NCBI GenBank assembly: GCA_934394435.1
Contig: CAKRRN010000005.1
Location: 22,853 to 86,852, forward strand
DNA: 64,000 nucleotides
Source of the DNA: an uncultured Bacteroidaceae bacterium
GTDB taxonomy: Bacteria; Bacteroidota; Bacteroidia; Bacteroidales; Bacteroidaceae
Direction: 5' to 3'
In this document: in pieces, positions 1 to 8,609 of the stretch
How positions within the stretch are numbered: position 1 is the stretch's first letter
Layout: the number at the start of each line of letters is the position of its first letter
Program-made: the position numbers and the translations under genes
The notes under the pieces: model-generated
Seen by the model: the letters and a program-made list of their open reading frames with translations, nothing else
Database searches by the model: none
What the model was told of the DNA's origin: nothing

Positions 1-1
1 C

Positions 2-958
2 ATGGTGAATTATGGTAATGCTTTGTGTGCTATCGTAATCGGGAGCGAATGTGTGTTTGGTAATAATTACATTAAGGCTGCAAAGATTACCGGTATGCCG
101 ATTCATTGCTGTTTCGTAGAGGAAAGCAAGAGGGCGATGTTTGAGTATTATTTCAAGCAGGACTATGGAGTATTCTCATACGACCACATTGAGCGAGGAG
201 ATTTCGTTCAAGGGCTTGCCCAACCGCCGAGACTAAAGGTTTTGCCTTGGTCTTGTCTTTACGAAATTGTAGTTCCCCATCTTCAAAACGAGGATAGAAA
301 GAGCGTGAAGGTTTTCGACTTTGGTTGTGGGAAAGCTCAATACATAACCAAGCTACATAAACAACTTGGTTATAGAAAAGCCATAGGTCTTGAGTTCTTT
401 AACCATAATACAGTTGGAATATCCGTAGAGCATGGTCAAGAAATGGTTGATGATTTCATCGCTTTTGTTAAAGCCAATGGCAAGTTTGATTATGTCATTT
501 GTGATGCCGTAATCAATTCCGTAAATACTCAAGAGGCGGAGGACGCTGTATTAATGTGTCTTAACCTCTTCTGCAAAATGGGAGGAAAGATTTTCATAAG
601 TGGAAGAAACCTTGAGTATATGAAACAGCAGACCGAGGCTAATCGAAACACAACGCCTATGATGAGCATCAACTTCTTTGACGAGAATGGATTGACTGCC
701 ATAATGAAGCAAGGGCAATGGTTCTTTCAAAAGTTCTTGACCGATGAAGATGTGGATAAAATAATCAAACGAATGGGCTTCGATGTTTTTGTCCGCAAAA
801 AAAGTAGTGGTTATTTCTTCATAGGGGCGTACAAGACCAAGGATTTCTCCAAGGAGGAATACGCTAAGGCTGTCGATTATGAGTTCAATCTAAAGCTACC
901 GAACAATAGGCGATACAACCGACATGGTGACGTGAAAGAGCTGTTTGGGCTTACATAG
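2..958 (+). CDS. SAM-dependent methyltransferase, probably 5'-truncated by the window edge
   Basis: Class I methyltransferase core: the glycine-rich SAM loop reads VFDFGCGKAQY (about residue 105) and is followed by an acidic strand (AIGLEFF) and a FDYVICDAV strand that fits motif IV. The first ~80 residues (GSECVFGNNYIKAAKITG) resemble the end of another domain, as in phage proteins where a ParB-like nuclease domain precedes a methyltransferase. The ATG at base 2 may therefore be internal, with the true start outside the window. The substrate cannot be read from the sequence; DNA is likely for a phage enzyme. It ends 130 bases before the first copy of the repeated promoter. Confidence 0.6.
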   Translation: MVNYGNALCAIVIGSECVFGNNYIKAAKITGMPIHCCFVEESKRAMFEYYFKQDYGVFSYDHIERGDFVQGLAQPPRLKVLPWSCLYEIVVPHLQNEDRKSVKVFDFGCGKAQYITKLHKQLGYRKAIGLEFFNHNTVGISVEHGQEMVDDFIAFVKANGKFDYVICDAVINSVNTQEAEDAVLMCLNLFCKMGGKIFISGRNLEYMKQQTEANRNTTPMMSINFFDENGLTAIMKQGQWFFQKFLTDEDVDKIIKRMGFDVFVRKKSSGYFFIGAYKTKDFSKEEYAKAVDYEFNLKLPNNRRYNRHGDVKELFGLT

Positions 959-968
959 CGAAGGACTT

Positions 969-1030
969 GCAAATAAGATAAATAAAGCATTGCTAAAACT
1001 TGCATATTTGATAAGAATTTACTATCTTTG
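969..1030 (+). promoter_or_regulatory. Repeated promoter/operator cassette, copy 1
   Basis: A 13-base motif at 969-981, then TTG at 1000-1002 inside a second motif copy (GCATATTTGATAA), 20 bases, and TATCTTTG at 1023-1030. This fits the Bacteroidota -33/-7 promoter. No clear third motif lies downstream. It would drive the gene at 1089 and the terminase genes. Confidence 0.7.
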
Positions 1031-1088
1031 TAGTGGGCAAGATTAAAAAATCAATCCCACAAAGTAGTTTAATTAATCAAAGATAAAA

Positions 1089-1550
1089 ATGGTAGAAATT
1101 AAGTATGCCGAAATGAAGGGAGTGTATAAAATCCTTTGGCTGCGTTATATCTACGGAGTCGATTTGACCAATCATTGTATGAAATCTCTGCTTGGTCATA
1201 ATGACAAAAGAGTGCGCGGTTATATGAGATATTTGCATGACCTCAAGTTAGAGGAGGCGCGATGGTATTACCTCTGTGGCGTGGATCAGAATTTCATTTG
1301 GGAGAAGAACCTCCACCTTGCATTTGTGGAAAGCGCAGGGTCGGAAATTATTCTCGACAATGAATTCATCAGATGCCATATCGTAAATGCCCGTCAAGTC
1401 AAAATTGACAACACGAGTATCAACTGGAGCCTGCCTCAAGCAAGAAACAAATTGTTTAACACGTGTCGAAACTGGTGGTTCGCTAACTGGCTTGCCAAAC
1501 GGGGAGCTTACCAAGCGGTCGAACAGAAGACACTATTTGATGATTACTGA
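1089..1550 (+). CDS. Hypothetical protein, first gene of the terminase operon
   Basis: 153 residues with no recognised domain. It is rich in Trp and Tyr and ends in KTLFDDY, a short acidic/aromatic tail. The leader from the promoter is about 55 bases long. It ends 5 bases before the small terminase gene, so it is probably in the packaging operon. Its size and place would suit a DNA-binding or packaging accessory protein, but nothing in the sequence shows this. Confidence 0.6.
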   Translation: MVEIKYAEMKGVYKILWLRYIYGVDLTNHCMKSLLGHNDKRVRGYMRYLHDLKLEEARWYYLCGVDQNFIWEKNLHLAFVESAGSEIILDNEFIRCHIVNARQVKIDNTSINWSLPQARNKLFNTCRNWWFANWLAKRGAYQAVEQKTLFDDY

Positions 1551-1555
1551 TTAGT

Positions 1556-1960
1556 ATGAAACCATCACTTGATGAATTTCAGGAACTCTTACGGAAGAGT
1601 GGCGGTAACCTCACAAAGGCTGCACAGCTTTTGGGGGTTACTCGTCAAACCGTATGGGGTTGGACAAAACAAGACGCGTCATTTAAAGAGGCGCTTGAAA
1701 GCGAACGAAAGAGAGTGTTCGACAAATGTCTTGACGTAGCATATGCGGTAGCTATGGGTGTGCCGAGGATTGACCCCAAAACCCAAATGATGACGGGTTG
1801 GGAGGAAAAGCCGGACTCACAAATGCTACGCTATCTCCTTTCGACATTAGGTCGCGATGAGGGATTTGGCGAAAAGCATGATGTCAATATAGAAAACCCA
1901 TTGCCTACAGCTATTAATATTGTTGTGTCACCAAAGAAAAAACCAGGAGACGCAGAATGA
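1556..1960 (+). CDS. Terminase small subunit
   Basis: 134 residues. The N-terminal third holds a helix-turn-helix of the kind found in small terminases (GGNLTKAAQLLGVTRQTVWG, about residues 15-35), which would bind the packaging site. The middle (KCLDVAYAVAMGV...MLRYLLSTLGRDEGFGEK) matches the helical part of small terminases that often mention a growing chain of sequence 'LGRxEGFGE'. The gene overlaps the next by 4 bases (ATGA), and the large subunit follows 1.7 kb later. The role is inferred from the fold and the neighbours. Confidence 0.75.
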   Translation: MKPSLDEFQELLRKSGGNLTKAAQLLGVTRQTVWGWTKQDASFKEALESERKRVFDKCLDVAYAVAMGVPRIDPKTQMMTGWEEKPDSQMLRYLLSTLGRDEGFGEKHDVNIENPLPTAINIVVSPKKKPGDAE

Positions 1961-3618
1961 CAAACAGCATATACATTAGCAAGACGGCAAAGTGTTACAA
2001 GATAATGTCAGACAATAGTCCTGCTGTACTCCTGTTCATACGCAAGATTCCATCTGCAGTATATAATGCGACGGACAAATGCTGGGATGTAAATCTAAAT
2101 GATGCCATCTTTGTTCGCCATCTTGGGGAGTACCTAAAAGAAAGGGGAATTGTCAAGGATGTTATATTTCAAGAGAGCCTCGAAGACGTGAATGTATGGG
2201 CGGACAACATGCCCGACCTTGCATATCCGTACAAATTAAAATTTGAACCATACGATTATCAAAAGAAAGGCATCCAGTATATGGTTGAGCACAAACGAAC
2301 GTTCAATGGCGATGACATGGGTCTTGGAAAGACCTTTCAAAGTATCGCAGCCGTGAGTATTGCAAAAGCATACCCATGCCTTGTCGTGTGTCCTGCAGCC
2401 ATGAAGATGACCTGGAAGCGAGAATTCATGAAATTCATCGGCAAGAATGCCGTAATCCTCGACAACGATAATAAAGACAACTGGCAACAGATGTTTATTA
2501 CGGGAACGTGCAATGTGTTCATCACAAATTACGAGTCCGTGAAAAAGTTTTTCATTCGCAGGATTAAAGGAAATCGCATCTCTGTCAAAAATCTCGTGGT
2601 AGACCAGAGAGCATCTATATTCAAGACCGTCATAATAGATGAAAGTCACAGAGTAAAGAACTCTTCGTGTCATTACGCAAAATATCTCGAAGCAATATGC
2701 AAAGGAAAAGAGTATATCTTTATGCTTACGGGCACACCTGTAGTAACGAGAGTACGAGACCTTGTGCAGCAGTTGAAGGTTATGGGACGAATTGATGACT
2801 TTGGTGGAGCAACGCGCTTCATTAGCAGGTTTTGCTCATCCTCTGTGACAAATGAAGAACTCGGATTGCTAAACTCTTTGTTATGGCGCACTTGTTACTT
2901 CCGGAGAGAAAAGACACTCGTGCTTAAAGAACTCCCCGAAAAAATACGGCAATATTATTCTTGTGAGCTTACGAACAGAAAGGAATATGACTCTGCCGAA
3001 CAAGACCTTGCCCGATATTTGAAAAAATACAAAGATGCTTCAGATGATAAGCTAAAGACATTAATCGCCAATGAGGCGATAGTCAAGATTGGCGTACTGA
3101 GACAAATATCAGCAGAAGGGAAAATCAGCGAGGCTAAGAAAATCATAGCCGACTATATCTCAGCTCAAAAGAAAGTCATTGTCTTTACAGCACATAAGAG
3201 CATTGCATCCAAAATCAAGCAGTCTTTCCCTGATGCTGTAACAGTTACTGGCTCCGACAGTCCCGAGCAAAAACAAAAGAGTGTTGATAGCTTTCAGAAT
3301 AACACGGAATGCAAAGTCATTATTGTGAACATCCAAAGCGGAGGAGTTGGGATTACCCTAACAGCTGCATCTGATGTGCTCTTCGTGGAAATGCCTTGGA
3401 CCTCGGCTGATTGTGACCAATGCGAATGCAGAGCTCACAGAAACGGTCAAAAGAATGTGGTTACTTGTGTGTATCTCCTTGGAAAGAATACGTTTGACGA
3501 GCGAATGTATGATTTGATTCAAAAAGAGCGCTCAACATCATCCATTATCACTGGTGCTGTAAACGATACGAGAGAGCAGATAATCACACGGATGACAGAG
3601 TTGTTGAATGTAAGCTAA
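1957..3618 (+). CDS. SNF2-family DEAD-like helicase/ATPase
   Basis: 553 residues with two RecA-like lobes. Walker A is DDMGLGKTFQ (about residues 119-128), the DEAH-type Walker B is IIDESHRVKN (about 225), motif III is MLTGTP, and motif VI in the second lobe is CECRAHRNGQ (about 488). This motif set is typical of SNF2 enzymes that move along double-stranded DNA. About 110 residues precede the first lobe and look like the HARP-like cap seen in phage SNF2 proteins. It lies between the two terminase subunits, so a role in replication or packaging is plausible but not shown. Confidence 0.85.
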   Translation: MTNSIYISKTAKCYKIMSDNSPAVLLFIRKIPSAVYNATDKCWDVNLNDAIFVRHLGEYLKERGIVKDVIFQESLEDVNVWADNMPDLAYPYKLKFEPYDYQKKGIQYMVEHKRTFNGDDMGLGKTFQSIAAVSIAKAYPCLVVCPAAMKMTWKREFMKFIGKNAVILDNDNKDNWQQMFITGTCNVFITNYESVKKFFIRRIKGNRISVKNLVVDQRASIFKTVIIDESHRVKNSSCHYAKYLEAICKGKEYIFMLTGTPVVTRVRDLVQQLKVMGRIDDFGGATRFISRFCSSSVTNEELGLLNSLLWRTCYFRREKTLVLKELPEKIRQYYSCELTNRKEYDSAEQDLARYLKKYKDASDDKLKTLIANEAIVKIGVLRQISAEGKISEAKKIIADYISAQKKVIVFTAHKSIASKIKQSFPDAVTVTGSDSPEQKQKSVDSFQNNTECKVIIVNIQSGGVGITLTAASDVLFVEMPWTSADCDQCECRAHRNGQKNVVTCVYLLGKNTFDERMYDLIQKERSTSSIITGAVNDTREQIITRMTELLNVS

Positions 3619-3697
3619 TAAGCTGATAATCAGCAGACAATTATAAAAGTATGAACATCTATAAAATTAACAAATTTAACAGTCCCACAAAAGGAGT

Positions 3698-6100
3698 ATG
3701 GAAGTCACCGTTGAAGTCTTTGACAAACAGGCTCAAGCTTTGGAGTACCTCTCAGAAAACAATGAAGAGGTTACGGAAGTCTTGTATGGCGGAGGTGCCC
3801 GTGGTGGAAAGTGCCTCGGCAAGGGTACGAAGGTCAGAATGTACGACCTGTCTGTGAAGTCCGTTGAGGATATTGCCGTTGGTGATGTCCTCATGGGGGA
3901 CGACGGTACGCCGAGACACGTCCTGTCTGTAAGCACGGGTGTCGAGCAGATGTATTGGGTTCGCCAACGTAACGGAATGGATTATCGGGTGAACGAGAGT
4001 CATATCTTATCGTTGCGCCATGAGCGGAGAAAGGCCAAGACACATCGGGAGAACGGACGAAAGATAGTCGATCAATGCGAAAAGGTGTGGGAGACGGTTA
4101 ACGTCTCGGTACGTGATTATCTTGTCAGGTCTGGAAAATTCAAGAAGGAAACCAAGGGTTACCGCTCATTCGGGATGAACTTTGACGAGCAGTGTGTACC
4201 ACTTGATCCATATTTTCTCGGTGTATGGCTTGGCGACGGAACCTCATGCCGTACAGATATAACATTCAACAACCGTGATAGTGTAATCAAGGATTATTGT
4301 CACGGAGTGGCTAAGGAATATGGATGTAATCCGTACAAAAGAGCCAATCGGGCGAGCGGTTGCGAAACTTTCGCATACACGACAGGCAAGAAGAATATGA
4401 AGAACAGGCTGCTGGATAGTTTACGCGAGGTTGGTGTCTTGAACAACAAGCACATTCCAAACGTGTATATCAAGAATAGCCGTGCTGTCCGCCTACAGCT
4501 CCTTGCCGGTCTGATTGACACAGACGGGTATCTACATAACGGATGCTACGAAATCACGACGAAATATCCTCTGCTGAAAGAAGGACTTGTGAACCTTTGT
4601 GGCACGTTAGGGTTTGTCACGCGATGCAAGGACAAATATGTGAATGGAAAGAGATATGACAGAATTGTCATTATCGGCAACAGCTTGAACGAAATTCCCT
4701 GCAAGGTGGAGCGCAAGAAATGTGGACCACGAAAGCATTACCAAAATGCCAACCATACAGGGATTGTGGTAGAGAAAGACACAGTCGATGAGTATTACGG
4801 CTTCACGATAGACGGAAATCATTTGTTCTGTCTTGAGGATTACACCGTTACCCACAATACGTTCCTTGGTTGCTTGTGGCAGACTCTTCGAAGGATAAAC
4901 ATGCCGGGGTCTGTCGGTCTCGTCTGTCGTGAGGAGTCGGTAAAACTGAAAGATACGACCATCGTCACGTTCTTTGAAGTATTGTCCTTGCTGCATTACA
5001 CATCAGCGGTAGATTACAACGCCACCCGACTGACGGCAACTTTTAGTAATGGAAGTGTTATATACTTTCGTGACTTGAAGTTCCTACCCAAAGACCCTGA
5101 GTTTGATAGACTGGGTTCACTCGGTATCACAGACCTCTTTGTTGACGAGGCGCAGCAGGTGTGTGAAAAAGCCATTTCCGTGTTGAAAGGTCGTTTTTCT
5201 GTCTTGAACGGAAAACGAATTGACGGTTCAACTTGGCATACGGTGCCAAAGGCTCTCTACACTTGTAACCCAAGGCGAAACTGGATATATAATGATTTCG
5301 TCAAGCCTGCCAAAACAGGGACTCTTAAGGGGTATAGGCGTTTCATAAAATCACTTCCAGTGGATAACCCACATATAGACCAGGCGTATATCGACAACCT
5401 ATTAAGAGCAGATCCTATCACGGTTCAGCGTCTTTACTTTGGTAACTTCGAGTACGATGACGACCCTGCCACCTTGTGCGACTTTGATGCCATTAGTGAT
5501 TTGTTTCATAACGAACACATATTGCCGACTGGCGGAAGAAGCTGTGCTGCGGATATAGCGGGTAAGGGACACGATAGATTTGTCTGCGTAACGTGGGTCG
5601 GAAACGTGGCTACAATAGCGGTTGATGAAGAGTATTCTCCAGGCAAGGAGGTAGAAACGACTCTTAAAGAGTTGATGATAAAGGAAAAGATACCTCGCTC
5701 GCTTACAATTGTGGATGCGGATGGCGTAGGTTCATTTTTGGAGTCATACCTAAATGGAATAAAGGAATTTCACGGAGGTAGTCATCCCTTAGACCGGGAG
5801 AGATATACAAATCTCCGAGCAGAGTGCTATTTCAAATTGGCCGAGTTGATAAACGCCCGAAAGATACGCATCATTTGCACGGCAGAACAAAGGGAACGCA
5901 TACAAGACGAGCTCGGTGCCTTGAAACAGGCTGACATTGATAATGATACAGCCAAAAAAGGCATCATAAAAAAGGAAGTTATGAAGGCTATCCTCGGCCA
6001 TTCTCCTGACTATATGGATGCCTTGATGATGTCGATGTTCTTCCGTCGAAGCAAGCCAACAACAGGAGCAAAAGTCAAAGTAAAAGTAAGAAAAGAATAA
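3698..6100 (+). CDS. terL: Terminase large subunit with an in-frame intein
   Basis: 800 residues encoded; about 451 remain once the intein is removed. The N-terminal ATPase has Walker A GGGARGGK-T split by the intein after Lys38, and Walker B LFVDEAQQ. The C-terminal RNase H-like nuclease has the acidic residues in CAADIAGKGHDR, VDADGVGS and SPDYMDALMM. The protein cuts concatemeric DNA and drives it into the prohead. The start at 3698 follows an AAAGGAG box. A longer overlapping frame upstream (3651) does not encode the terminase. Packaging needs the intein to splice out, since it breaks the nucleotide-binding loop. Confidence 0.92.
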   Translation: MEVTVEVFDKQAQALEYLSENNEEVTEVLYGGGARGGKCLGKGTKVRMYDLSVKSVEDIAVGDVLMGDDGTPRHVLSVSTGVEQMYWVRQRNGMDYRVNESHILSLRHERRKAKTHRENGRKIVDQCEKVWETVNVSVRDYLVRSGKFKKETKGYRSFGMNFDEQCVPLDPYFLGVWLGDGTSCRTDITFNNRDSVIKDYCHGVAKEYGCNPYKRANRASGCETFAYTTGKKNMKNRLLDSLREVGVLNNKHIPNVYIKNSRAVRLQLLAGLIDTDGYLHNGCYEITTKYPLLKEGLVNLCGTLGFVTRCKDKYVNGKRYDRIVIIGNSLNEIPCKVERKKCGPRKHYQNANHTGIVVEKDTVDEYYGFTIDGNHLFCLEDYTVTHNTFLGCLWQTLRRINMPGSVGLVCREESVKLKDTTIVTFFEVLSLLHYTSAVDYNATRLTATFSNGSVIYFRDLKFLPKDPEFDRLGSLGITDLFVDEAQQVCEKAISVLKGRFSVLNGKRIDGSTWHTVPKALYTCNPRRNWIYNDFVKPAKTGTLKGYRRFIKSLPVDNPHIDQAYIDNLLRADPITVQRLYFGNFEYDDDPATLCDFDAISDLFHNEHILPTGGRSCAADIAGKGHDRFVCVTWVGNVATIAVDEEYSPGKEVETTLKELMIKEKIPRSLTIVDADGVGSFLESYLNGIKEFHGGSHPLDRERYTNLRAECYFKLAELINARKIRIICTAEQRERIQDELGALKQADIDNDTAKKGIIKKEVMKAILGHSPDYMDALMMSMFFRRSKPTTGAKVKVKVRKE
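3812..4858 (+). other. Intein with LAGLIDADG homing endonuclease domain
   Basis: 349 residues (39-387 of the precursor). It starts with Cys39 (CLGKGTKV, block A) and ends with the splice residues His386-Asn387, followed by Thr388 as the first C-extein residue. Block B is VNESHILSL (about 98-106). Two LAGLIDADG-type helices are seen: YFLGVWLGDGT (172-182) and LLAGLIDTDG (268-277). Block F is YYGFTIDGNHLF. All the residues needed for splicing (Cys1, the block B His, and HN plus a Ser/Thr/Cys) are present, so it should be active. It sits exactly in the ATP-binding P-loop, a common intein site. Confidence 0.95.
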
Positions 6101-6112
6101 TACAATACGATT

Positions 6113-6316
6113 ATGGTTATAACAATAAGAGAAAAAATCTTCCTTCGCATGAAGGAACTTGGTGTTAAGAACAGAGCTGTTTGTGTCGACCTCAATTTCA
6201 AGGAGCAGAATTTCTCTGCGTTTCTGAATGGTCGCCGCACGCTTCCGTATGATGACCTTGAGAAACTGTGCATGTATCTCGGTCTCACTCTTGAAAGTAA
6301 AGAAAAGGAGGAATGA
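6113..6316 (+). CDS. Small XRE/Cro-like helix-turn-helix protein
   Basis: 67 residues. The pattern VKNRAVCVDLNFKEQNFSAF followed by LNGRRTLPYDDLEKLCMYLG is a Cro/C1-type helix-turn-helix, here forming almost the whole protein. It resembles the protein at 6672. The gene overlaps the next by 4 bases. It could regulate phage genes, perhaps through the repeated 13-base operator, but no target can be shown. Confidence 0.6.
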   Translation: MVITIREKIFLRMKELGVKNRAVCVDLNFKEQNFSAFLNGRRTLPYDDLEKLCMYLGLTLESKEKEE

Positions 6317-6660
6317 TTATGATAGTCATTAAGAACAGCATTATACCAATTAAGGGCTTCAAGGCCCTGTTCTTCTTCGGCGTTCTGTTTGTACGGAACG
6401 ACTTGAAGAAAGGCATCAGCTATGTGGACTTGAACCACGAGCGCATCCATTCAAAGCAATGCATCGAACTCCTTGGCGTGTTCTTCTACCTTTGGTACAT
6501 CATTGAGTATCTGATACGTTTGCCTCTGTGTGATTTCGATACTCATACTGCCTACCGAAGCATCTGCTTTGAGCGAGAGGCGTATAAAAACCAGGAAGAT
6601 TTGGAATATTCGAAAAAGCGCAAGCATTTTGCTTGGCTTAAATATGTAATTAACAAATAA
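6313..6660 (+). CDS. Membrane protein with a putative metal-binding HERIH motif
   Basis: 115 residues. A hydrophobic N-terminal stretch (FKALFFFGVLFV) is followed by LNHERIHSKQ and a second hydrophobic helix (LLGVFFYLWYIIEYLI). The NHERIH pattern directly before a membrane helix is found in small Bacteroidales membrane proteins that resemble zinc peptidases. Only two histidines of an HxxxH-like arrangement are visible, so activity is uncertain. It lies between two XRE-type genes. Confidence 0.5.
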   Translation: MIMIVIKNSIIPIKGFKALFFFGVLFVRNDLKKGISYVDLNHERIHSKQCIELLGVFFYLWYIIEYLIRLPLCDFDTHTAYRSICFEREAYKNQEDLEYSKKRKHFAWLKYVINK

Positions 6661-6671
6661 ACGAATAATAT

Positions 6672-6935
6672 ATGTTCAGAGAGAAAATTAAGATAGCGAT
6701 TGGAGCCAAGAACCTCCGAGTCTGCCAAGTGGCTACAGAATGTGGAATTGTAAGCACAAGCCTGTCATCGTACCTCAACGGCTCACGAGGTCTGAAATAT
6801 GACCAGCTGGAGAAACTTGTGGCATATTTGGGGCTTACACTTAACCCCAAGAAGGCTTTCCATTTCCATTCGAATTTCATAGAGCAGCAGGAGGCAGAGC
6901 GTGAAGCTAAGATTGCTGCACGGCAAAACGAATGA
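6672..6935 (+). CDS. Small XRE/Cro-like helix-turn-helix protein
   Basis: 87 residues. It is a second Cro-like domain, with the helix-turn-helix in VCQVATECGIVSTSLSSYLN and then YDQLEKLVAYLGLTLNPKK, which parallels the protein at 6113 (YDDLEKLCMYLGLTLESKE). A charged tail of about 30 residues (QQEAEREAKIAARQNE) is extra. The two genes look like diverged duplicates. Confidence 0.6.
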   Translation: MFREKIKIAIGAKNLRVCQVATECGIVSTSLSSYLNGSRGLKYDQLEKLVAYLGLTLNPKKAFHFHSNFIEQQEAEREAKIAARQNE

Positions 6936-6961
6936 ACGGCATCGTTCAGTAAAACCTAAAT

Positions 6962-6999
6962 GCAAATAAGATAATTATCGCTAATAATAGCTAAGTTTG
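6962..6999 (+). promoter_or_regulatory. Isolated copy of the 13-base operator motif with a possible -7 element
   Basis: GCAAATAAGATAA lies at 6962-6974 and TAAGTTTG at 6992-6999, just before the ATG at 7006. There is no good -33 TTG at the usual distance, and the leader would be only a few bases. It may be an operator or a degenerate promoter for the tail module. Confidence 0.4.
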
Positions 7000-7005
7000 T
7001 CCGAT

Positions 7006-7608
7006 ATGAAGAAGAACAAATCACGATACAAAAAGCATAATGGTGACGAGTGCTCCTATAAGGACTTTCTCGTAATGCTTCCATGCTGTGCCGAAAAGGT
7101 GCAGAAGGATTTGCTTGAAAGACTAAATGCGCAACCTCGCCCTTCTTTCCTTTGTGGCGTTGAGGTCCCTAAAAACCTCAATGCTTTGTCGTATGGCACG
7201 CTTGACGACCTGCGTAGTGCTACTGCTGCAGAAGATCCGATAAGCGAATGTGTGCGCATCCTCCTTGACATCAGCTCAGTGGACCTTATGGACGCTGATG
7301 TAAACGATGTGTTTGGCTTCCTCTCGTTCGTCAAAGAAGAACTGGAGAGAATAAACAAGCTGTTCGGAGACATCAAGCAGACATATTCCAAAGAGGAAGA
7401 AGCTGCCGGCGTTCGTGATTTGGACTTTGGCAGCTTCGGTGTCCTTGACTGGTATGCAAGACGAATGGGCATCACCAATCAGAATGATGTGCGCGATGTT
7501 GCTTGGGTTCGTATCTACCAGTGTATGAAGAACGACAATATGCAATCCGAGTTTGAGAGAAGGCTTCACAAACAGTATATGAACAATAACAAAGTTAGGA
7601 AGCGTTGA
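7006..7608 (+). CDS. Hypothetical tail-module protein
   Basis: 200 residues from the ATG at 7006; a TTG nine bases upstream is also in frame but is part of the upstream T-rich element. No clear domain. It is helical and charged (VFGFLSFVKEELERINKLFGDIKQ). As the first gene of the tail module and upstream of a tape measure gene, it is a candidate for an assembly or connector role, but this rests on position only. One base separates it from the next gene. Confidence 0.55.
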   Translation: MKKNKSRYKKHNGDECSYKDFLVMLPCCAEKVQKDLLERLNAQPRPSFLCGVEVPKNLNALSYGTLDDLRSATAAEDPISECVRILLDISSVDLMDADVNDVFGFLSFVKEELERINKLFGDIKQTYSKEEEAAGVRDLDFGSFGVLDWYARRMGITNQNDVRDVAWVRIYQCMKNDNMQSEFERRLHKQYMNNNKVRKR

Positions 7609-7609
7609 T

Positions 7610-8110
7610 ATGGGAAATACAGAATTAAAAGGTACAGCCAGATACGGAACCGTTGAACAGAAGATACGCTCCATCGTTGAAAGCCTGGAAGGCGTCGCCT
7701 ATATGTTCAAGAACTGGTCACAAGCCAACGATGAGATAGACCACATCGATGGGCCTACCATCATCTATGTTCTTCCTCCATCGGGAGACCTTGACTTTGA
7801 TTACTCGCAGGTGCGCGACTATCCGCAGAGTCAGATAGCTTTTGTAGCCTCAACGGAGTTCGATTTTGAGGGAGAGGAGAATGACAACATCATCGAGCAG
7901 ATGAAGCGCTTGTGCATCCGCTTCGTGAAGAGCCTTAATGAGAGTGGTCTGTTCGAGCAGATAGAAGGTAGGCTGTCTTACCGTGTGCTGTATGACTACT
8001 TCGACCAAAACGTGACCGGCATCGTTATCACGCCACCTCTCATTGAGGAGGAAGGCGTTATCATTTGTACTGACGAACATCGTTCCGAGGACGAGAGTGA
8101 AGGAGAATAA
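7610..8110 (+). CDS. Hypothetical protein, possible tail completion/terminator protein
   Basis: 166 residues. The mix of strands and helices and the length fit tail terminator or completion proteins: an N-terminal helix (GTVEQKIRSIVESLEGV), then an acidic central part and a beta-rich end (YRVLYDYFDQNVTGIVITPP). The acidic C-terminus (DESEGE) is not typical. It sits between the first tail gene and the gp10-like gene, where such a protein would be expected. Assignment is by context. Confidence 0.5.
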   Translation: MGNTELKGTARYGTVEQKIRSIVESLEGVAYMFKNWSQANDEIDHIDGPTIIYVLPPSGDLDFDYSQVRDYPQSQIAFVASTEFDFEGEENDNIIEQMKRLCIRFVKSLNESGLFEQIEGRLSYRVLYDYFDQNVTGIVITPPLIEEEGVIICTDEHRSEDESEGE

Positions 8111-8113
8111 CCT

Positions 8114-8605
8114 ATGGCAGCAGCAAGTATTCAAGACATCATCAAGCAACACCTTGAAGCTGTTAAGACGGGTATTATACAGCATATGTCGCAACAGGGA
8201 CGTATGGCAAGTGGAAAGTCTGTTGCTTCTTTGGAGGTCAATGTAAGCGCCGATGGTGGGTATCTTGAAGGTGCAAGCAGCTTTCTCACGATGGAAAGAG
8301 GTCGAGGACCGGGTAATGTTCCGAGAAACTTCACGAGCATCATTCGTGACTGGATTGTTGCCAAGGGTATATCGTACCAAAACCTCATACCAAAGAACGG
8401 CACACCCGAGCAGGGGTTGACTCGTCTAAGTGGTGCTATCGCCTACTCGATAATGAAGAATGGAACAAGGCTCTATCGTGATAAAGGTTATAACGATATC
8501 TTCGATACAGCCCTCAAGGAGGAGCTTGAAAAGATAGCAACAGAGTCCGCTGGCGTTTTCGATATGGAAATAGACAAGATACATCAAGACAACGAAAATA
8601 CATAA
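8114..8605 (+). CDS. Putative HK97 gp10-like neck/tail protein
   Basis: 163 residues. An N-terminal helix (IQDIIKQHLEAVKTGIIQHM) is followed by a short Gly-rich region and FLTMERGRGPGNVP. The spacing resembles HK97 gp10-type neck proteins that join head to tail. The C-terminal helix (IFDTALKEELEKIATES) also fits. Three bases separate it from the gene before, and four from the gene after. Confidence 0.5.
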   Translation: MAAASIQDIIKQHLEAVKTGIIQHMSQQGRMASGKSVASLEVNVSADGGYLEGASSFLTMERGRGPGNVPRNFTSIIRDWIVAKGISYQNLIPKNGTPEQGLTRLSGAIAYSIMKNGTRLYRDKGYNDIFDTALKEELEKIATESAGVFDMEIDKIHQDNENT

Positions 8606-8609
8606 AGCA

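Noticed and set aside
3651..3857. A separate gene overlapping the start of the large terminase
   Set aside because: It overlaps the terminase start in another frame, with basic low-complexity sequence and no domain; it is a shadow.
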